Shown here piece by piece: positions 14,582 to 15,759 of a stretch of DNA of 15,759 bases (position 1 is its first letter; the number at the start of each line of letters is the position of its first letter). The notes beneath the pieces were generated by a model, which saw only the letters and a list, made by a program, of their open reading frames with translations, ran no database searches and was not told the DNA's origin. Origin of the DNA: SZUA-430 sp044375275 (GTDB taxonomy: Bacteria > Pseudomonadota > Alphaproteobacteria > Micropepsales > Micropepsaceae); the NCBI GenBank assembly GCA_044375275.1, contig JBILMZ010000063.1:1-15759 (forward strand), read 5' to 3'. The position numbers were made by a program, and so were the translations under genes.

Positions 14582-15292
14582 CTACCGGCCCCGCGGCCCT
14601 GTGTAGTGAAAGCGACCCGTGATGGTCAGCGTGAAGAGCATGTCCTCGATCTGCGGGCCCCTGCCAATATTGTGCAGCACAAGCGGACGCGCGCCATCAT
14701 CCGACAGGCGCTCGGTAATCAGCCCGATATGAGGCCTGCCATCGGGTAGCGCGAACGCCACCACATCGCCGGGCTTGTAGTCCAGGCCGCGTGAACTGAC
14801 AGGCAGCGCCGCGCCCTGCCGCCTGAAGAACGTGGCCAGGTTGGGAACCCGCCTGTGATCAATGTTCGGGTCAGGTCGGCCAAGCCCCCACTTGTTCGGA
14901 TAGGCGCCAAAGGCACGGCGCATGTCCTCGTGGAGCAGTTTCTGGAGGTCGATGCCCAGGAGGCGATAGGCCCGGACCACTTCATCCGAGCAGACACCGC
15001 GATCCGGCGCGACATCCCCGTTGGGGTAGGGGATCTGCACATAGGCCGCGTCATAGATCACCTGGTGGGTGGCGCGCTCCTCGGCAGCTGCAGACAGTCG
15101 CAGCCCAAATGGAATTGAAGCGGACGTCCAGTCGCGATTGAAGGAAGGCGCCACCGCCGTCGCCGTCGGCGATGAAGGCGTCGCCGGTCGCGGTGATTCG
15201 CGACCGCCGGTTGAGGGGGCAGGCTCACACGCGGTCAGCAACAGCAGGGCAGCGATGCAGGCGTGTTTGGCGAGTGGCGAAACATGTCTCAT
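14582..15292 (-). CDS. DUF1287 lipoprotein, putative NlpC/P60-like hydrolase
   Basis: The 236-residue product starts with a lipoprotein signal: a short basic n-region, a hydrophobic run and the lipobox L19-T20-A21-C22, so it should be lipid-anchored in the periplasm. A Pro/Ser/Thr/Ala linker (about 23-50) follows, then a DUF1287 domain (about 60-235), the family of E. coli YijF. C101 in RGVCSDEVVRAYR, followed by GIDLQKLLHEDM, H188 in PHIGLI and H207 in VLHNIG are conserved-looking and suit a cysteine-histidine papain-like fold. A cell-wall or amidase role is inference, as the family's biochemistry is not settled. The frame is open to 15436, but ATG 15292 is the start that gives a proper signal peptide. 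An 8-base-pair inverted repeat lies in the linker coding region. Confidence 0.85.
   Translation of the reverse strand: MRHVSPLAKHACIAALLLLTACEPAPSTGGRESPRPATPSSPTATAVAPSFNRDWTSASIPFGLRLSAAAEERATHQVIYDAAYVQIPYPNGDVAPDRGVCSDEVVRAYRLLGIDLQKLLHEDMRRAFGAYPNKWGLGRPDPNIDHRRVPNLATFFRRQGAALPVSSRGLDYKPGDVVAFALPDGRPHIGLITERLSDDGARPLVLHNIGRGPQIEDMLFTLTITGRFHYTGPRGR
15185..15206. repeat. 8-base-pair perfect inverted repeat inside the DUF1287 linker
   Basis: CGGTCGCG at 15185-15192 and CGCGACCG at 15199-15206 are perfect complements around a six-base loop. The repeat codes for part of the low-complexity linker, about 30 codons after the lipoprotein start. The mRNA would form a stable stem there. It has no T-tract and is not a terminator. 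Confidence 0.6.
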
Positions 15293-15308
15293 GCGCCAAG
15301 GAATCCAG

Positions 15309-15337
15309 AAAAATAGGGCCGCAATGCGGCATGCCGC
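15309..15337 (-). promoter_or_regulatory. Overlapping palindromes plus T-tract, possible attenuator before the DUF1287 gene
   Basis: Read on the minus strand, arms GCGGC (15337-15333), GCCGC (15330-15326) and GCGGC (15322-15318) follow one another, so the middle arm can pair with either neighbour. The second pairing (three-base loop) is followed within four bases by TTTTT (15313-15309), as in a small intrinsic terminator; the first pairing is the 12-base palindrome GCGGCATGCCGC. This mutually exclusive layout lies 17-45 bases before the ATG at 15292. The stems are only five pairs long, so an attenuator role is tentative; it could also be a protein-binding site. Confidence 0.3.
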
Positions 15338-15430
15338 GGACCATGAAGTGACGAGGCGGACATTCGCACACGCAACGCTCTCATGTTGCTCATTTGAATC
15401 ACCGGTCATCTGATCCTCACGCGAGCGGGC

Positions 15431-15459
15431 TTGCACGTCGTCATCGCTGGCAAATTAAT
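15431..15459 (+). promoter_or_regulatory. Weak sigma-70-type promoter candidate for the gene at 15619
   Basis: TTGCAC (15431-15436) and ATTAAT (15454-15459) are 17 bases apart and lie in the most A/T-rich stretch of the gap. They match the consensus at three and four of six bases. Used as such, it would leave a leader of about 150 bases before the ATG at 15619. Confidence 0.25.
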
Positions 15460-15604
15460 CCCTCATTTACCCTAATGATGCGTTCTGGCTGGGAACACGG
15501 ATGTTCGGGCTTCTGCCGTCCGGCAGCAGCGCGCGCAACATCAGCGGACATGAACCCAAGTAGGAAGCGGGCGAAGGTCCGTGTGAAAGCAAGTCGGAAT
15601 TAGC

Positions 15605-15612
15605 AGGGGAAG
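15605..15612 (+). promoter_or_regulatory. Shine-Dalgarno of the secreted protein at 15619
   Basis: AGGGGAAG ends six bases before the ATG at 15619-15621. It is one of the best ribosome-binding sites in the window and fixes that start. Confidence 0.7.
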
Positions 15613-15618
15613 CGCCAA

Positions 15619-15759
15619 ATGCAAAAGTCAAAGATCTCACGTTGGAGCCTGAAGGGTTCGGCAGCAGTGCTAGCACTGGCCGGCGCATTCACGGCGGCTC
15701 AGGCCTATGAAACGAAATTCGGCGAAGTGTCGATCGTGTTCGACACGACGGTCTCGATG
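15619..15759 (+). CDS. Secreted protein, probably DUF1302 family (N-terminal part)
   Basis: The first 47 codons run off the right edge. They begin with a clear Sec signal peptide: a basic n-region (KSK..R), a hydrophobic Ala/Leu core, and a likely cleavage after AQA at about residue 29. The mature start, with YETKFGEVSIVFDTTVSM, resembles the opening of DUF1302 proteins (a short strand, GEV, then F-D-T/S-T/S-x-S), which are predicted outer-membrane beta-barrels often found beside a DUF1329 gene. The family call rests on a few residues and could be wrong; export to the periplasm or outer membrane is much surer. The ATG has a good Shine-Dalgarno. Confidence 0.65.
   Translation, partial: MQKSKISRWSLKGSAAVLALAGAFTAAQAYETKFGEVSIVFDTTVSM

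Larger units (their letters stand above)
15293..15618. other. Gene-free divergent region (326 bases)
   Basis: This is the only long gap. Near the DUF1287 gene it holds the overlapping palindromes and T-tract (15309-15337). The middle (about 15449-15480) is the most A/T-rich part and the likely promoter core for the gene at 15619. A small hairpin, CTGCC-GTCC-GGCAG (15513-15525), lies further on without a T-tract. Short open frames cross the gap on both strands but lack a Shine-Dalgarno or recognisable protein features. I see no tRNA, riboswitch or repeat array. Confidence 0.5.

Noticed and set aside
15513..15526. Hairpin CTGCCG-TC-CGGCAG as a terminator or operator
   Set aside because: Short stem, tiny loop, no T-tract on either strand and no second copy nearby.
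15394..15603. Plus-strand open frame of 69 codons in the gap before the DUF1302-like gene
   Set aside because: No Shine-Dalgarno, no recognisable features, basic and irregular composition, and it spans the likely promoter region of the downstream gene.
1..15759. Mobile element, prophage, CRISPR array, tRNA or toxin-antitoxin pair
   Set aside because: No transposase or integrase, no direct-repeat array, no cloverleaf-like sequence and no small paired genes were seen; all intact genes read as ordinary chromosomal ones.

Overview
The window looks like chromosomal housekeeping DNA from a high-GC alphaproteobacterium. The grounds are the run htpX - rsmB - rpe - heparinase-like gene - purH, whose htpX/rsmB/heparinase/purH core recurs in that class, the 180-kDa-type NAD-dependent glutamate dehydrogenase, and an RpoH-like promoter of alphaproteobacterial form before htpX. 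A member of the Hyphomonadaceae or a related lineage is plausible, but that is inference and no 16S or marker comparison was possible. I see no phage, insertion sequence, CRISPR, tRNA, rRNA or plasmid signal, and no obvious new multi-gene system. The points of interest are gene junctions, leader structures and a few poorly characterised proteins.

Layout. 1-164: last 53 codons of a Pro/Ala/Ser-rich protein that starts outside the window. 237-6590, plus strand: htpX (membrane zinc protease), rsmB (16S rRNA m5C967 methyltransferase), rpe (ribulose-phosphate 3-epimerase), a heparinase II/III-like gene and purH (last two steps of IMP synthesis), closely packed. 6613-8076, minus: a UMF1/Atg22-type MFS transporter that converges on purH. 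8207-9043, plus: an EamA/DMT transporter, divergent from the MFS gene. 9040-13806, minus: the giant NAD-glutamate dehydrogenase, whose stop codon overlaps that of the EamA gene. 14012-14581, plus: a DEDDh 3'-5' exonuclease. 14582-15292, minus: a DUF1287 lipoprotein. 15293-15618: the only gene-free stretch above 300 bases. 15619-15759, plus: start of a secreted protein resembling DUF1302, cut by the window edge.

How the genes relate. The first block mixes proteostasis, ribosome maturation, pentose phosphate and purine metabolism; rpe and purH both bear on the PRPP/purine route, while the heparinase-like gene has no obvious metabolic link. All three convergent junctions (purH/MFS, EamA/gdh, exonuclease/DUF1287) are extremely tight (22, -4 and 0 bases) and none carries a recognisable intrinsic terminator. 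Two possible RNA-level control elements stand out: a hairpin that places the purH Shine-Dalgarno in its loop, and overlapping palindromes followed by a T-tract upstream of the DUF1287 lipoprotein. Both are hypotheses from reading the sequence.
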